In this document: piece after piece, positions 5,816 to 15,200 of the stretch | Layout: each line of letters starts with the position of its first letter | Numbering within the stretch: position 1 is the stretch's first letter | Origin: Fibrobacter sp. UBA1765 | GTDB lineage: Bacteria; Fibrobacterota; Fibrobacteria; Fibrobacterales; Fibrobacteraceae | NCBI GenBank assembly: GCA_002314675.1 | Contig: DCGZ01000092.1 | Span: 1 to 43,032 of the forward strand | DNA: 43,032 nucleotides | Direction of reading: 5' to 3' | The notes under the pieces: generated by a model | Database searches by the model: none | Seen by the model: only the letters and a program-made list of their open reading frames with translations | Told to the model about the DNA's origin: nothing | Translations under genes and position numbers: made by a program

Positions 5816-7513
5816 TTAATTGCCGCACTGACCGTACATACCTATTCTCTGGACACTGAAGTAGCCAGATTCCCCTGCTGCGCCAGTAAATTTAAACTTA
5901 ACACTTGCAACTCTCTTCAGGAGTTCAGCACGATTAACCTTGTTCCCCCAACCATCTTCCTGGGTAAATGCAGTCCATGGAATATTGACAATCCTTGCAC
6001 TATTAAGAGGCAACACGAAGCGATAATCATTATAGGCCGTATAAGTTGCCGCATCAGACGACTCCAGCTGAACCTCAGCTTTAAAGCCTTCTGTTCCACC
6101 AGCAGTATATGCAATGCAAAGGCCATTCCATGCCGTAATATCTGCACCATCTTGATTATTGTTTATAACATTAAAACCAAAACCTGCAAACGGGAAATCA
6201 TAACCAGGCCCCATTTCTACAGAGCCACACATACCTCCACAAGCATCAATGACAGGAGCTAAGTTATCCCAGTTTTCAACAGCAACAGGCCAATTAAATG
6301 TACTCGAGCCGCCATTTTCGATAGCATCCGAATATGCATGCCAAAGGCCAGATGTATTAGAACCATCATCTGCACCAGTATTTATTTGGTAGCCATCACC
6401 ATACCAAGTTTCAAAGCCACCTTTGCCCCTGCTTGCGCTTGGCACAGAACCCGCAGAAACGGCTCCACTGCTACTTACGACAAACTCCTTCATATTGTCG
6501 ACAGACACCAACATAGATATTGGATATACAATTTTAGCAGAAACACCATCTACACCATCAGCACCATCAACGCCATTCTTGATAACGCCTACTTTTTTTC
6601 CTCCACAAACAAGGGTAAAGCCGGAACCATCTTCCAATGCCGTTGCAGAGCAGCTCGTTCCGTCGACTCCATCTTTGCCATCGGCTCCGTCAATGCCATC
6701 AGCGCCATCAACACCGTTCTTGATTACGCCCACTTTTTTATCACCACAGGTAAGAGTAAAGCCGGAACCATCCACCAATGCAGTTGCGGAGCAGCTTTCA
6801 CCATCGACGCCATCAGTTCCATTCAGGATTGTGCCGACAACCTCGCCACCACAGGTCAATGTATAACCGGTCTTTGCAGCATTCAATGCAGCTGAGCAGC
6901 TCGTTCCGTCAACACCGTCAATACCATTAGTTCCGTTCAAGATTGTACCAACAACCTCGTCGCCGCAGGTCAATATATAGCCAGTCTTTTCAGCATTCAA
7001 TGCAGCGGAGCAACTTGTTCCAGCACTACCGTTCAAAATAGTGCCGATTTCTTCACCACCGCAGGTGAGTGTAAAACCAGAGCCATCTACCAATGCCGTT
7101 GCAGAGCAGCTTTCACCATCGGCGCCATCATTGCCGTCAACGCCATTCGTGCCGTTCAAAATAGTGCCAACCACCTTGCCGTCACAAGAAATATCATAAC
7201 CACTTGCATCAGCATTTGGAGCTGCAGAACAACTTTTGCCATCTGCACCTGCTATACCTTGAACGCCATCCTTACCATTCAAGATAGACCCAACAACTTC
7301 ACCACCACAGCTAAGAACGTAGCCGGAATCATCCTTCAATGCAGTAGCACTACAGCTTGCGCCCTCCTTACCATCGACGCCATCTTTGCCATCGACACCT
7401 GCGACACCCTGCGCACCATCAGAGCCATCAGCTCCAGAGCAAGCAGACAATCCCATCGAAGTCGCAAAAGCCAATACGGCCATGCTACCTAAAATCAAAT
7501 TTTTCTTATTCAT
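5816..7513 (-). CDS. collagen-like surface lipoprotein with Cys-pair modules and a C-terminal CBM11/CIA30-like domain
   Basis: A 565-residue protein starting MNKKNLILGSM, with a lipoprotein signal ending LSAC (Cys25). Residues about 26-325 alternate collagen-type Gly-X-Y triplets (GADGSDGAQG, GVDGADGIDGADGKDG) with seven copies of a 28-residue module of pattern SCSA...GsGftLtCGg..vGtIlNG, each with two cysteines 15 apart. The last 210 residues form a globular domain (WHAYSDAIENGG, FPFAGFGFNV, ADITAWNGLCIAYTAGG, VNIPWTAF, FSVQRIGMYG) that resembles galactose-binding-like CBM11/CIA30 sandwiches and matches the C-terminus of the protein at 8042-9619. The protein is probably displayed on the outer membrane. 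ATG 7513 has ggag 6 nt upstream and is preferred over ATG 7525. Function unknown. Confidence 0.85.
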   Translation of the reverse strand: MNKKNLILGSMAVLAFATSMGLSACSGADGSDGAQGVAGVDGKDGVDGKEGASCSATALKDDSGYVLSCGGEVVGSILNGKDGVQGIAGADGKSCSAAPNADASGYDISCDGKVVGTILNGTNGVDGNDGADGESCSATALVDGSGFTLTCGGEEIGTILNGSAGTSCSAALNAEKTGYILTCGDEVVGTILNGTNGIDGVDGTSCSAALNAAKTGYTLTCGGEVVGTILNGTDGVDGESCSATALVDGSGFTLTCGDKKVGVIKNGVDGADGIDGADGKDGVDGTSCSATALEDGSGFTLVCGGKKVGVIKNGVDGADGVDGVSAKIVYPISMLVSVDNMKEFVVSSSGAVSAGSVPSASRGKGGFETWYGDGYQINTGADDGSNTSGLWHAYSDAIENGGSSTFNWPVAVENWDNLAPVIDACGGMCGSVEMGPGYDFPFAGFGFNVINNNQDGADITAWNGLCIAYTAGGTEGFKAEVQLESSDAATYTAYNDYRFVLPLNSARIVNIPWTAFTQEDGWGNKVNRAELLKRVASVKFKFTGAAGESGYFSVQRIGMYGQCGN

Positions 7514-7992
7514 TAAGCACTCCATTATTAATGATTTGAGAACGAAAATAGATACTCACACAAAAAAAACAATACATAGATAAAAAATTTTATTATAAAA
7601 AGCAATCTTTTTACATTTACAATACAAGTATTTTAAAAAATACAATACAACCATTCAGTTATAACAAAAAACATCATGCTTTCCCATGACATCTATAAAT
7701 TTTCCAAGTAGACTATCATCGTTGTCTCAAAGATTCCAATGCAATGACATCCTGGCCTGTTTATTACTTAAAAACACCTCTAAAATACGCAAGGATTACT
7801 TTCAACCTTTAAGGCCAGCAAGCGCATCAATCATTCATTTCGGCAATCATATTAGCTTCCGTCAAAAAAAGAACCAAGTTTAACATTTGCAGAACTAGTC
7901 CGTTTTTCAAGCTGTTCAAATCGTCCTTTAACTTTTGCATTTCTGCAGCATCTTTAACAACAGAAATTATTGGACCTGCAAAATACTAAACA
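7514..7992. other. 480-bp AT-rich intergenic region
   Basis: Holds the promoter side of the collagen-like gene (tataat on the minus strand near 7590; tatctatttt near 7550), then about 200 bp without recognisable structure, and then a short coding remnant (7827-7985). No RNA gene or repeat array was recognised. Confidence 0.5.
7827..7985 (-). pseudogene. remnant or very small gene with a leucine-zipper-like peptide
   Basis: On the minus strand the frame is open from 7985 to a TGA at 7827. From ATG 7940 it encodes 37 residues (MQKLKDDLNSLKNGLVLQ, LTEANMIAEMND), and the open frame before it (AGPIISVVKDAAE) also looks coding. Leucines fall in heptad-like spacing. No Shine-Dalgarno and no recognised homologue. 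It may be the 3' scrap of a deleted gene or a genuine small protein. Confidence 0.3.
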
Positions 7993-8022
7993 AAAAAGCT
8001 ACCCCACTTTCATGAGGTAGCT
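7992..8022 (-). terminator. terminator of the TIGR02147-lipoprotein operon
   Basis: Minus strand: agctacc / ggtagct (7-bp stem, extendable by wobble pairs) followed by tttttt. It lies 20 bp past the stop codon at 8042. Confidence 0.7.
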
Positions 8023-8041
8023 CCAAAGTATTTTTTTGGTT

Positions 8042-9619
8042 TTACTCACATTCGCCGAGCACACCGATTTTCTTTATAACAAAGGCACCTTCGTCACCTC
8101 CATTAAAGTATAGGCGGATGCTCGCAACACGCTGCAAGTATTCCGACCGTTTAACCATAACACCCCAGCCACTTTCTTGCTTAAAGTTACTCCAAGGCAC
8201 GTTCAACACCGTATCGACAGAAATTGGCAATACAGAAGAGAAGGTATTGTATTCTACATAATGAGCTTCATCGTTTGCAACCAAATCTAGCCTCGGTTTA
8301 ATTCCAGAGGCAGAATAAGCAATGCAAAGGCCACCCCAACTACTAATGTCAACGCCAGTCTTTTTAGAGCCTGCCAAGTCAAAACCGAATTGAGCAAACG
8401 GGAACTTCCACGACTCTCCTGCGACCAATTTTACCGAGCCGCAAATGCCATTTTCACAAGCATCTATTACTGGAGACAAATCTCTTTCATCTGCTTCTAC
8501 TGGCCAAGTGAATTTTGAAAAGCCGCCGTTTTCAGCATCGTCAGCATACCACCAGCAGCCAACAGAAGAAGAACCATCATCTTCAACACCAGTATTTACG
8601 CAGTGCGTTTTTTTAGCACCAATCCATGTTTCCATTTTTTCTGCCTGTTGAACAACACTGTCTTTTTCTACAGGCAACAGGGAATCTTCAATCCAATCGC
8701 CATTTGTACATACATAGTTCTTCTTATAATTCGTACTTAAGGAATTTGTATTTGCAGAAGAATCCTTTTCTCGTTTTGCATCACATTCTCCTAGGCCGTA
8801 ATTATTCCACCAAAAACGCTTTACGTATTTTTCAAAGTTCGGGATAGAATCCCCCATATTCCAGGATTCTATATTACTTCGAACTTTTTGCAAGTTCATA
8901 TTGTAAGCAACATCGGCAATTTTCGTCTTTACTGAATCGTTATCCCAGGAACCATCTTCAGCAATATCTTCAGAAAGGTTAGCCATCAAAAGAACCATGT
9001 CACCTTCAGAAAGTTTGCCTTGCACAAGAACTGAAGCTGCAAGCAGAACGGCATTGCCTTCACCAGACTTAAGCACGTTCAAGTCTTCAAAGTTTCCAAA
9101 GTTTTCCTTAACTCCAAATGCTGCAAAGATTTCTTTTTCAGCTTGTTCCTTGGCATTCAATAAAGTTTCGCCATCACTTATCAAGTCTACAATTCTTTCA
9201 TAAGCCAGGTGAGTGAGCAAGTTGATATTAACGTGTTCCCTGTTTCGCAGATCAGTAATTGCATTCAACGTCAATGTACTAGAAGAAACCTTTCCTGAAA
9301 CTTCATTTCGATAGTACCCATTCGCTTCAAGCAAAGCATAGCTAGAAACAAGGTTGATATTTTTCAATTCAAACTCGCCCTTGTCACTCGAAATTTTTCC
9401 GACAAAGTTTTTGCCTGTTTGAGCAAAGGTTGAATCCATCTCATAAAGGTGAATTATTGAACCCTTCACAAAAGGTCCCTTCTGAGAAACTCCAGCAACT
9501 TCCTTATTTTGGATAGCTACAATTCCCTGGTCTTCGGTAATACCACCTGCTGTGTCATTTGATTCCGAACAGGCTAGCAGGAACAAAAAAAAGAATAAAA
9601 GTACGCTAAGTTTCTTCAT
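8042..9619 (-). CDS. Fibrobacter-type lipoprotein with a C-terminal CBM11/CIA30-like domain
   Basis: A 525-residue protein with a lipoprotein signal (lipobox LLAC, Cys17). The N-terminal region (about 40-260) has VSQKGPFVKGSIIHLYEMD, SSYALLEANGYYRNEV and LNAITDLRNREHVNINLLTHL, a conserved-looking set I associate with Fibrobacter lipoproteins. A linker with CDAKREKD and YVCTNGDW follows. The last 200 residues (CWWYADDAENGG, FPFAQFGFDL, VDISSWGGLCIAYS, LNVPWSNF, VIKKIGVLGECE) match the C-terminal domain of the collagen-like lipoprotein at 5816-7513. Its ATG overlaps the stop of the upstream TIGR02147 gene (ATGA), so translation is probably coupled. Likely outer-membrane surface protein; ligand unknown. 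Confidence 0.85.
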   Translation of the reverse strand: MKKLSVLLFFFLFLLACSESNDTAGGITEDQGIVAIQNKEVAGVSQKGPFVKGSIIHLYEMDSTFAQTGKNFVGKISSDKGEFELKNINLVSSYALLEANGYYRNEVSGKVSSSTLTLNAITDLRNREHVNINLLTHLAYERIVDLISDGETLLNAKEQAEKEIFAAFGVKENFGNFEDLNVLKSGEGNAVLLAASVLVQGKLSEGDMVLLMANLSEDIAEDGSWDNDSVKTKIADVAYNMNLQKVRSNIESWNMGDSIPNFEKYVKRFWWNNYGLGECDAKREKDSSANTNSLSTNYKKNYVCTNGDWIEDSLLPVEKDSVVQQAEKMETWIGAKKTHCVNTGVEDDGSSSVGCWWYADDAENGGFSKFTWPVEADERDLSPVIDACENGICGSVKLVAGESWKFPFAQFGFDLAGSKKTGVDISSWGGLCIAYSASGIKPRLDLVANDEAHYVEYNTFSSVLPISVDTVLNVPWSNFKQESGWGVMVKRSEYLQRVASIRLYFNGGDEGAFVIKKIGVLGECE

Positions 9620-10467
9620 ATTTTTTCTTCAAACGTTGTTTTTTTTCTAAGGTTTTTTGTGAGCGGGAAAAATTGCAAATTCATGCGATACACACGTTCT
9701 ACATCGGCTTTTTCTTCAGCCACAATTGATATTATACGCCGTCTAAAATCAGCCAGTTCCGCAACCACTCTTTTATACATATCTTTAGAAATGCCCATGG
9801 TAAGGCCCGACATGTCACGTTCCGACAACGGCACAGATTCTATAGCATCCAAGGCAAAGCGTCCCATGTCCAGTTGCATGTTTTTTGCAGCTACAGGAAT
9901 CGCCTCCTTGTGCTTCATTGAAATGATTTTCTTCGTTTCAAAATATTCGCCACGGGCATTCTTTTGCAAAAGGCCAAAGTCAAGCAAAAAATGCAAAGTT
10001 TCAATAACTTCACTAGCCGTTATTTTAGGGAGGCATGCTTCAGCAATTTCTGAAGCCTTTGCTCCAGGCATCGACGCAGCAACTTCACGAATAACAGGAT
10101 TTTTCCACGATTCAAAATATTTAAAGGAATCCTGGTCTAAGGCTAGTGGACTTTTGTCGCTGATTATTGCACGAATATCTTCAAAAGCCTTTTGTCTAAC
10201 GCCTTCAGTTTTAGCATGAGCAAATTCAACAAGCAGTTTGAAATAGGTTAATTCAAACCCAGCAAGGTTCATTGCTCTAGCGACATTGTCAACAACCTTT
10301 TTTCCAAGGTTATACCTACCATCACAGACCTGTTTTAAATACACCGGATTGCTAAAGCCCACAAGTTTCGCAAAATCTCTCCATGTAAAACCCTGGAGAG
10401 TCTTCCGTTCCGTATAAAAGTCAAGAATGTACTTGCGGTAATTTATGTATTCTAGAACTGATTTCAT
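9616..10467 (-). CDS. TIGR02147-family putative transcriptional regulator
   Basis: A 283-residue protein matching the layout of the TIGR02147 (Fsuc_second) family, one of the large paralogous families of Fibrobacter. The N-terminal part is HTH-like (FTWRDFAKLVGFSNPVYLKQ, about 28-47), followed by a winged-helix-like segment (ITASEVIETLHFLLDFGLL, about 148-166) and a C-terminal region with MGISKDMYKRVVAELADFRR. No signal peptide or membrane segment, so cytoplasmic. It overlaps the downstream lipoprotein gene by 4 bp, so it probably controls or is co-made with that protein; the mechanism is unknown. Confidence 0.87.
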   Translation of the reverse strand: MKSVLEYINYRKYILDFYTERKTLQGFTWRDFAKLVGFSNPVYLKQVCDGRYNLGKKVVDNVARAMNLAGFELTYFKLLVEFAHAKTEGVRQKAFEDIRAIISDKSPLALDQDSFKYFESWKNPVIREVAASMPGAKASEIAEACLPKITASEVIETLHFLLDFGLLQKNARGEYFETKKIISMKHKEAIPVAAKNMQLDMGRFALDAIESVPLSERDMSGLTMGISKDMYKRVVAELADFRRRIISIVAEEKADVERVYRMNLQFFPLTKNLRKKTTFEEKI

Positions 10468-10588
10468 TAGGAAAGTTGTTTTTTCAGTCAGTCTAAATAT
10501 AGAAATACAAGATTTTTATTTTATAAACAATCAAAGCAAAAACACTTCAAAAGCAGTTCGAATTTTCAATTTGCAATACAAAGTAAAT

Positions 10589-10654
10589 GCAAAAAAGTTC
10601 CCGGCAAAACCGGGAACTTTTTTGCAATTCGTTTCTACGCGAACAAGCGTTCGC
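10589..10654. terminator. argG terminator: 16-bp perfect hairpin plus a second small hairpin
   Basis: gcaaaaaagttcccgg (10589-10604) pairs perfectly with 10610-10625 around a caaaa loop, giving T-tracts on both strands. A second hairpin, gcgaac/gttcgc (10639-10654), lies between it and the argG stop. The module resembles 5741-5800. Confidence 0.85.
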
Positions 10655-10662
10655 AAAAACGA

Positions 10663-11940
10663 TTACTTGTTAGGAAGCTTAACTTCCTTACCGAACTTGA
10701 CGTTGGTCTTCTTGCCGAGCAAGATAGCACGAGTCTTGAGCGGGAGGCCGTAGCAACGGATAAAGCCAGTTGCGTCCTTCTGGTCGTACATGTCAACATC
10801 GGTAAAGCCACCGAGGCCCATGTCGTAAAGGCTGTTCGGGCTCTTGATGCCAGCAGGAATGATGTTGCCCTTGTAAAGCTTGAGGGTAACTTCACCAGTT
10901 ACAACGCTGTTGACTTCGTCAAAGAATGCGTCCATGCACTGGCGGAGCGGTGTGAACCACTGGCCGTTGTAGACGAGGTTTGCATAAGTCATAGACATCT
11001 TCTGAGCTTCGAACAAGGTTTCCTTGTCAAGAACGAGCTGCTGCAAGCATTCGTGTGCCTTGTAAAGGAGTGTGCCACCCGGAGTTTCATAAACACCGCG
11101 GCTCTTGAGGCCAACGAGACGGTTTTCAACGATATCGAGAAGACCGCAAGCGTTTTCGCCACCAATCTTGTTCAAGAATTCGAGAAGTTCTACAGCGCCC
11201 ATCTTCTTACCGTTGATGGAAACCGGAGTACCCTTTTCGAAGCCGATGGTTACGTGTGCTGCTGTGTTAGGAGCCTTTTCGTAAGTCTTGGTATGCTTGA
11301 GCATATCATACTTGTGTTCCTGATCCGGGAATTCAAGGATGCCACCTTCGTGGGAAAGGTGCCAGAGGTTACCGTCTTCAGAATAAATCTTCTTCTTGCT
11401 GATGCCGTTGAGCGGAATCTTGTGTGCTGCAGCGTAGTCGATAGCGTCTTCGCGGCTATGGAATGTCCACTTCGGGTCCTTCCAAGGAGCGATAACTTCG
11501 AGCTTCGGGTTCATTGCAGCGTATGTAAGTTCAAAGCGAACCTGGTCGTTGCCCTTGCCGGTAGCACCGTGAGCAACTGCATATGCGCCTTCCTTTTCAG
11601 CAATCTTAACCTGGTACTTTGCGATAAGCGGACGAGCAAAGGAAGTACCGAGGAGGTATGTGCTTTCGTACTTTGCACCGGCACGAACGGTCGGCCAAAC
11701 GTAGTCTTCAAGGAATTCTTTCTTGAGGTCGAGAACGTAGCACTTGGAAGCACCGGTAGAAAGAGCCTTCTGTTCGAGGGCCTTTGCATCCGGGAAGTCG
11801 TTCTGACCGAGGTCAGCTGCGAAAGCGATCACTTCGCAATCGTAGTTTTCCTTGAGCCAAGGAATAATGATGGAGGTATCGAGGCCACCGCTATAAGCGA
11901 GAACGACCTTCTTCTTTGTTTCTTTTGCAGCTTTTGCCAT
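10663..11940 (-). CDS. argG: argininosuccinate synthase
   Basis: Joins citrulline and aspartate using ATP in the seventh step of arginine synthesis (cytoplasm). The 425-residue protein has the ATP pyrophosphatase loop AYSGGLDTS near residue 14 and the family blocks GATGKGNDQVRFELT and APWKDP, plus LEFLNKIGGENACGLLDIVE and SRGVYETPGGTLLY. Length fits the family. It stands alone here: no argH or other arginine gene is adjacent. A -10-like tattttac lies on the minus strand near 11971-11978, and aagga precedes ATG 11940 with about 8 nt spacing. Confidence 0.97.
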   Translation of the reverse strand: MAKAAKETKKKVVLAYSGGLDTSIIIPWLKENYDCEVIAFAADLGQNDFPDAKALEQKALSTGASKCYVLDLKKEFLEDYVWPTVRAGAKYESTYLLGTSFARPLIAKYQVKIAEKEGAYAVAHGATGKGNDQVRFELTYAAMNPKLEVIAPWKDPKWTFHSREDAIDYAAAHKIPLNGISKKKIYSEDGNLWHLSHEGGILEFPDQEHKYDMLKHTKTYEKAPNTAAHVTIGFEKGTPVSINGKKMGAVELLEFLNKIGGENACGLLDIVENRLVGLKSRGVYETPGGTLLYKAHECLQQLVLDKETLFEAQKMSMTYANLVYNGQWFTPLRQCMDAFFDEVNSVVTGEVTLKLYKGNIIPAGIKSPNSLYDMGLGGFTDVDMYDQKDATGFIRCYGLPLKTRAILLGKKTNVKFGKEVKLPNK

Positions 11941-12267
11941 TTTTCAATGTCCTTTTAAAAGTTAGACAGGTAAAATATAGGAATAAAGAAGACAGAAAAC
12001 AGAAGACAGAGTACAGGAATTGCTGTTTTCAGTATTTAGTAGGTAGTAGATAGTAGGAAGTAGAAAGACGGAAGAAACTAGAATTTGGAAAATTAAAACA
12101 TTATTAATTCTTAATTCTGCATTCTTAATTCATAATTCCCTATACTCTAGCCCCTAAAACACTGAAATCAACGTTCACTAGATCCTAGCCCCTAGATCCT
12201 AAATCCTAGATTCTATTCTCTCGTCTGTAGGCACGTAGTGCCGTTCTTTCGTCTAACCACTCCTAAA
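11941..12267. other. 327-bp intergenic region of degenerate word repeats
   Basis: Contains the argG promoter at its left edge, then short degenerate repeats: agacagaaaacagaagacag, tagtaggtagtagatagtag (12038-12060), an AT-rich block attcttaattctgcattctt (about 12105-12140), ctagatcctagcccctagat (about 12178-12210), and the hairpin element at 12215-12254. No coding sequence is convincing. Confidence 0.6.
12215..12254 (-). repeat. 3'-UTR hairpin element, copy 1 (after the SNF2 helicase)
   Basis: Read on the minus strand, just past the helicase stop codon: agacgaaagaac, stem ggcac, loop tac, stem gtgcc, then tacagacgagag. The same flanks with different, compensating stems occur after groES (35673-35712) and after dnaA (27542-27582). 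Confidence 0.75.
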
Positions 12268-15200
12268 TTACACACCCAGTTCCAAGCCAAACACTTCGCC
12301 GAGTTCCTTGTCGCTAAGGTCCGTAAGCCATGTCTCGCCCACATTCACGGTCAAGTTCGCGATAGCCTTTTTACTTTCCAGAAGAGCATTGATTTTTTCT
12401 TCAAACGTGCCCTTGGTAATAAGACGATGCACTTGAACATTACGCTTTTGTCCAATTCTAAAAGCACGGTCTGTAGCCTGGGCTTCTATAGCCGGATTCC
12501 ACCACAAGTCATAGTGAATCACCTGGCTTGCCGCAGTCAAATTCAACCCGGTACCTCCGGCTTTCAAGGAAAGAATCAAAATCTTTTTTTCAGAATCTTG
12601 CTGGAACTCTTCCACCATTTTTTTACGCTGCGTCTGCGAAAGTCCTCCATGGTAGAATTCTGTTTCAATGCCAAGTTCTTCATGAATCACCTGTTTCAAC
12701 AATTCACCCATTTCAGCAAACTGCGTAAAGATCAAGGTCTTTTCTTCAGTTTCCTGGATTTCTTTTAGCAGTTCCAAAAGCATTTGAATTTTACCAGAAT
12801 CATCTGCAAATGAATGATTCTTTGAATCCGTCTCGGGAAGCAGTTCAGCGATATCACGCTTAAAGAATGTTTTTGGATGATTGCAAATTTGCTTCAAGGC
12901 AAGAATCATTTGCAAAATCAAACCCTTGCGCTTAAAGAGCGCATGGGAGTCATCTTCTTGTTCGGCAAGCTTCGCTGCTTCAAGCTCTGCCATAAAATGA
13001 TCAAGAGCCTTTTTATAAAGCATTGCCTGCGACTTGGTAAGTTCCACATATTCGTCTTGAATGATCTTATCAGGCAGGTCACTAATAATGCTTTTATCAG
13101 TTTTTAAGCGGCGCAACATAAACGGGGCTGTCATGCGTTTAAATCGTTCTGCCGCTGCCTCGTCTTTATTCTTTTGAATAGGAGTTTCGTATTCTGTGCG
13201 GAACTGTTCCTGGCTCAATAAAATTCCACGATTACAGAAATCCATAATCGTCCAGAATTCCATAAGTCTGTTTTCAACAGGTGTGCCGCTCATGGCAATC
13301 TTCATGGAGGCCTTCATGGAACGCAGCAGTCGACTTTGATCCGTGTCAAAGTTCTTGATATTTTGCGCTTCGTCAATTACAATGACTTCCCATTCCAAAG
13401 TCTGAAGTTTCTTATAGTCGCGACGGAACGTTCCATAGGTCGTTATAAGAATATCTTCCTTGAACTTTAGCAAATCGCGCATGCCGCCATGATAAGGGAA
13501 CACACTTAGAGATGGAGCAAACTTTTTAACTTCCACCTGCCAGTTGTAAAGCAGCGCAGCCGGTACCACGACAAGAACCTTGCGTTCTTCAAGCTTAAAT
13601 TCGTTTTTTAGTTTCAACAAAAATGCAATGACCTGCAGAGTCTTGCCAAGGCCCATGTCATCGGCCAGAATACAGCCAAAGCCCATGCGCATTTCATTGC
13701 AAAGCCACGAATAGCCTCGCTCCTGATAAGGTCTCAAGGTTGCATTCAAACCTTCGGGTAATTCTTCGTCCTTGCAGTCGCGCAAGGAATCTATAACAGC
13801 CTTAAGTTCCGGTGTAAGTGTTATAGGGACAAATTCTTCTGGGCCATTTTCAGCATCATGGTACTCACCGGTCAAGCAAGCTTGTACAAGCTTTGCATTA
13901 TCAACGCCTTCATCAACCTGTTTTTTAAGCTTTTCTAAATCTTCCTTGGTAAATTCAACATACTGCGATTTTATTTTTAGCAAGCCATCTGCAGCCTCTG
14001 CAAGTTTCAAAAATTCCTTGGCAGAAATACTTTCATCGCCTACGGCAACTTCCCAGTCAAAATCAAGAAGATCCTTAGCCGAGAACGTACCAATACTTCC
14101 GCCACGGACAGAAATTCGGGAACGAGGCTTTTTTATTTCTAAAAGTGATTTTGGCAAATCAACCTTTATGCCAAGCGTCTGGATTTTCGGGAGAGAATCC
14201 TTCAAAAAATCAAGAAGATCCTGACCATGCAAGATAACAGGTTCCTTGCCCTTGCATTCTATATAATCCTTTAACTGTACAAAATTTTCCAAGGCGCTAT
14301 TCAGCACATTCAGCACAGTCAAAAGCCTTGAATCATTTTCTTCAAACAACTTCGAAAGTGGTTCACGCACAGCAGATTCTGGAGAAGGCTTTACAAAAAC
14401 TTCCAGGGTTACATTTTGCCCAGATTCAGAGCACACAAGCCAAAGTTCAGTCTTAAAGCTAAAGGTACTGTAAACAGAAAACCATTCCTGGATTATCGTT
14501 GGTATCTTAACATTCGAAGACTTGCCGGAGCGACATTCAAAAAAGAAACCCAGCAGATTATCGTGAGCATGCTTATGAGGGCAAGTTCTACGAACAAAGG
14601 CTAAAAGTTCATTGATAAAAACAGAAAGCAAATGTTCCGTTTGATCGTATATGACTTGATTTTCTGTAGTTACAATAGCAGAAGGCGCCACGGAATCTAG
14701 CGATGTAACCGCCGATAAAATTTCGGGCAGCATATCGGCTGGGAGCCAACGAACCTGAGCCGTATTTTCATTCAACCAAAAAACTTGCGGGTAAATAGCG
14801 CAGGTCCTTACAAGATAAAAAGCAACCTTCAAAGCTATATGCAGGAACTGGACATTTCGGTTCCAAAGTTCAAATCCGGATTCGTCTAGAGAGCACAAGG
14901 AACTAATAACCTTGCTCGTTGCAACATCTTTTCTGCCAGCAGAAGTACCAACGTTAAAAAGCCACCCCCAGCCCTGCGTATGGTACAAACTGATTGGTTG
15001 CATCGGATCTATAGGAGCCTTTGCAAAATTGCAATGGTAATCTTCCGCAAATTCGCCAAACGAAAAATATCCATCAAACTTTTGATGAACCCTTTCTATT
15101 TCATCATAGAAAGTTTTCTTGAAATTCCCACCAGGGCAAAACCTAGGGTTTGGAGCTAGTAGCGAAGGCAATATCTTGGAATAGTCGGTCCAACTCAAAA

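Noticed and set aside
6540..7440. Regular repeats that could suggest a CRISPR-like array
   Set aside because: The repeats are coding, with period set by the 28-residue modules and collagen triplets of the lipoprotein, and they vary in codons and spacing.
7686..7883. 65-codon open frame on the plus strand in the 480-bp gap
   Set aside because: No Shine-Dalgarno, no protein-like pattern, and it overlaps the more convincing minus-strand peptide at 7827-7985.
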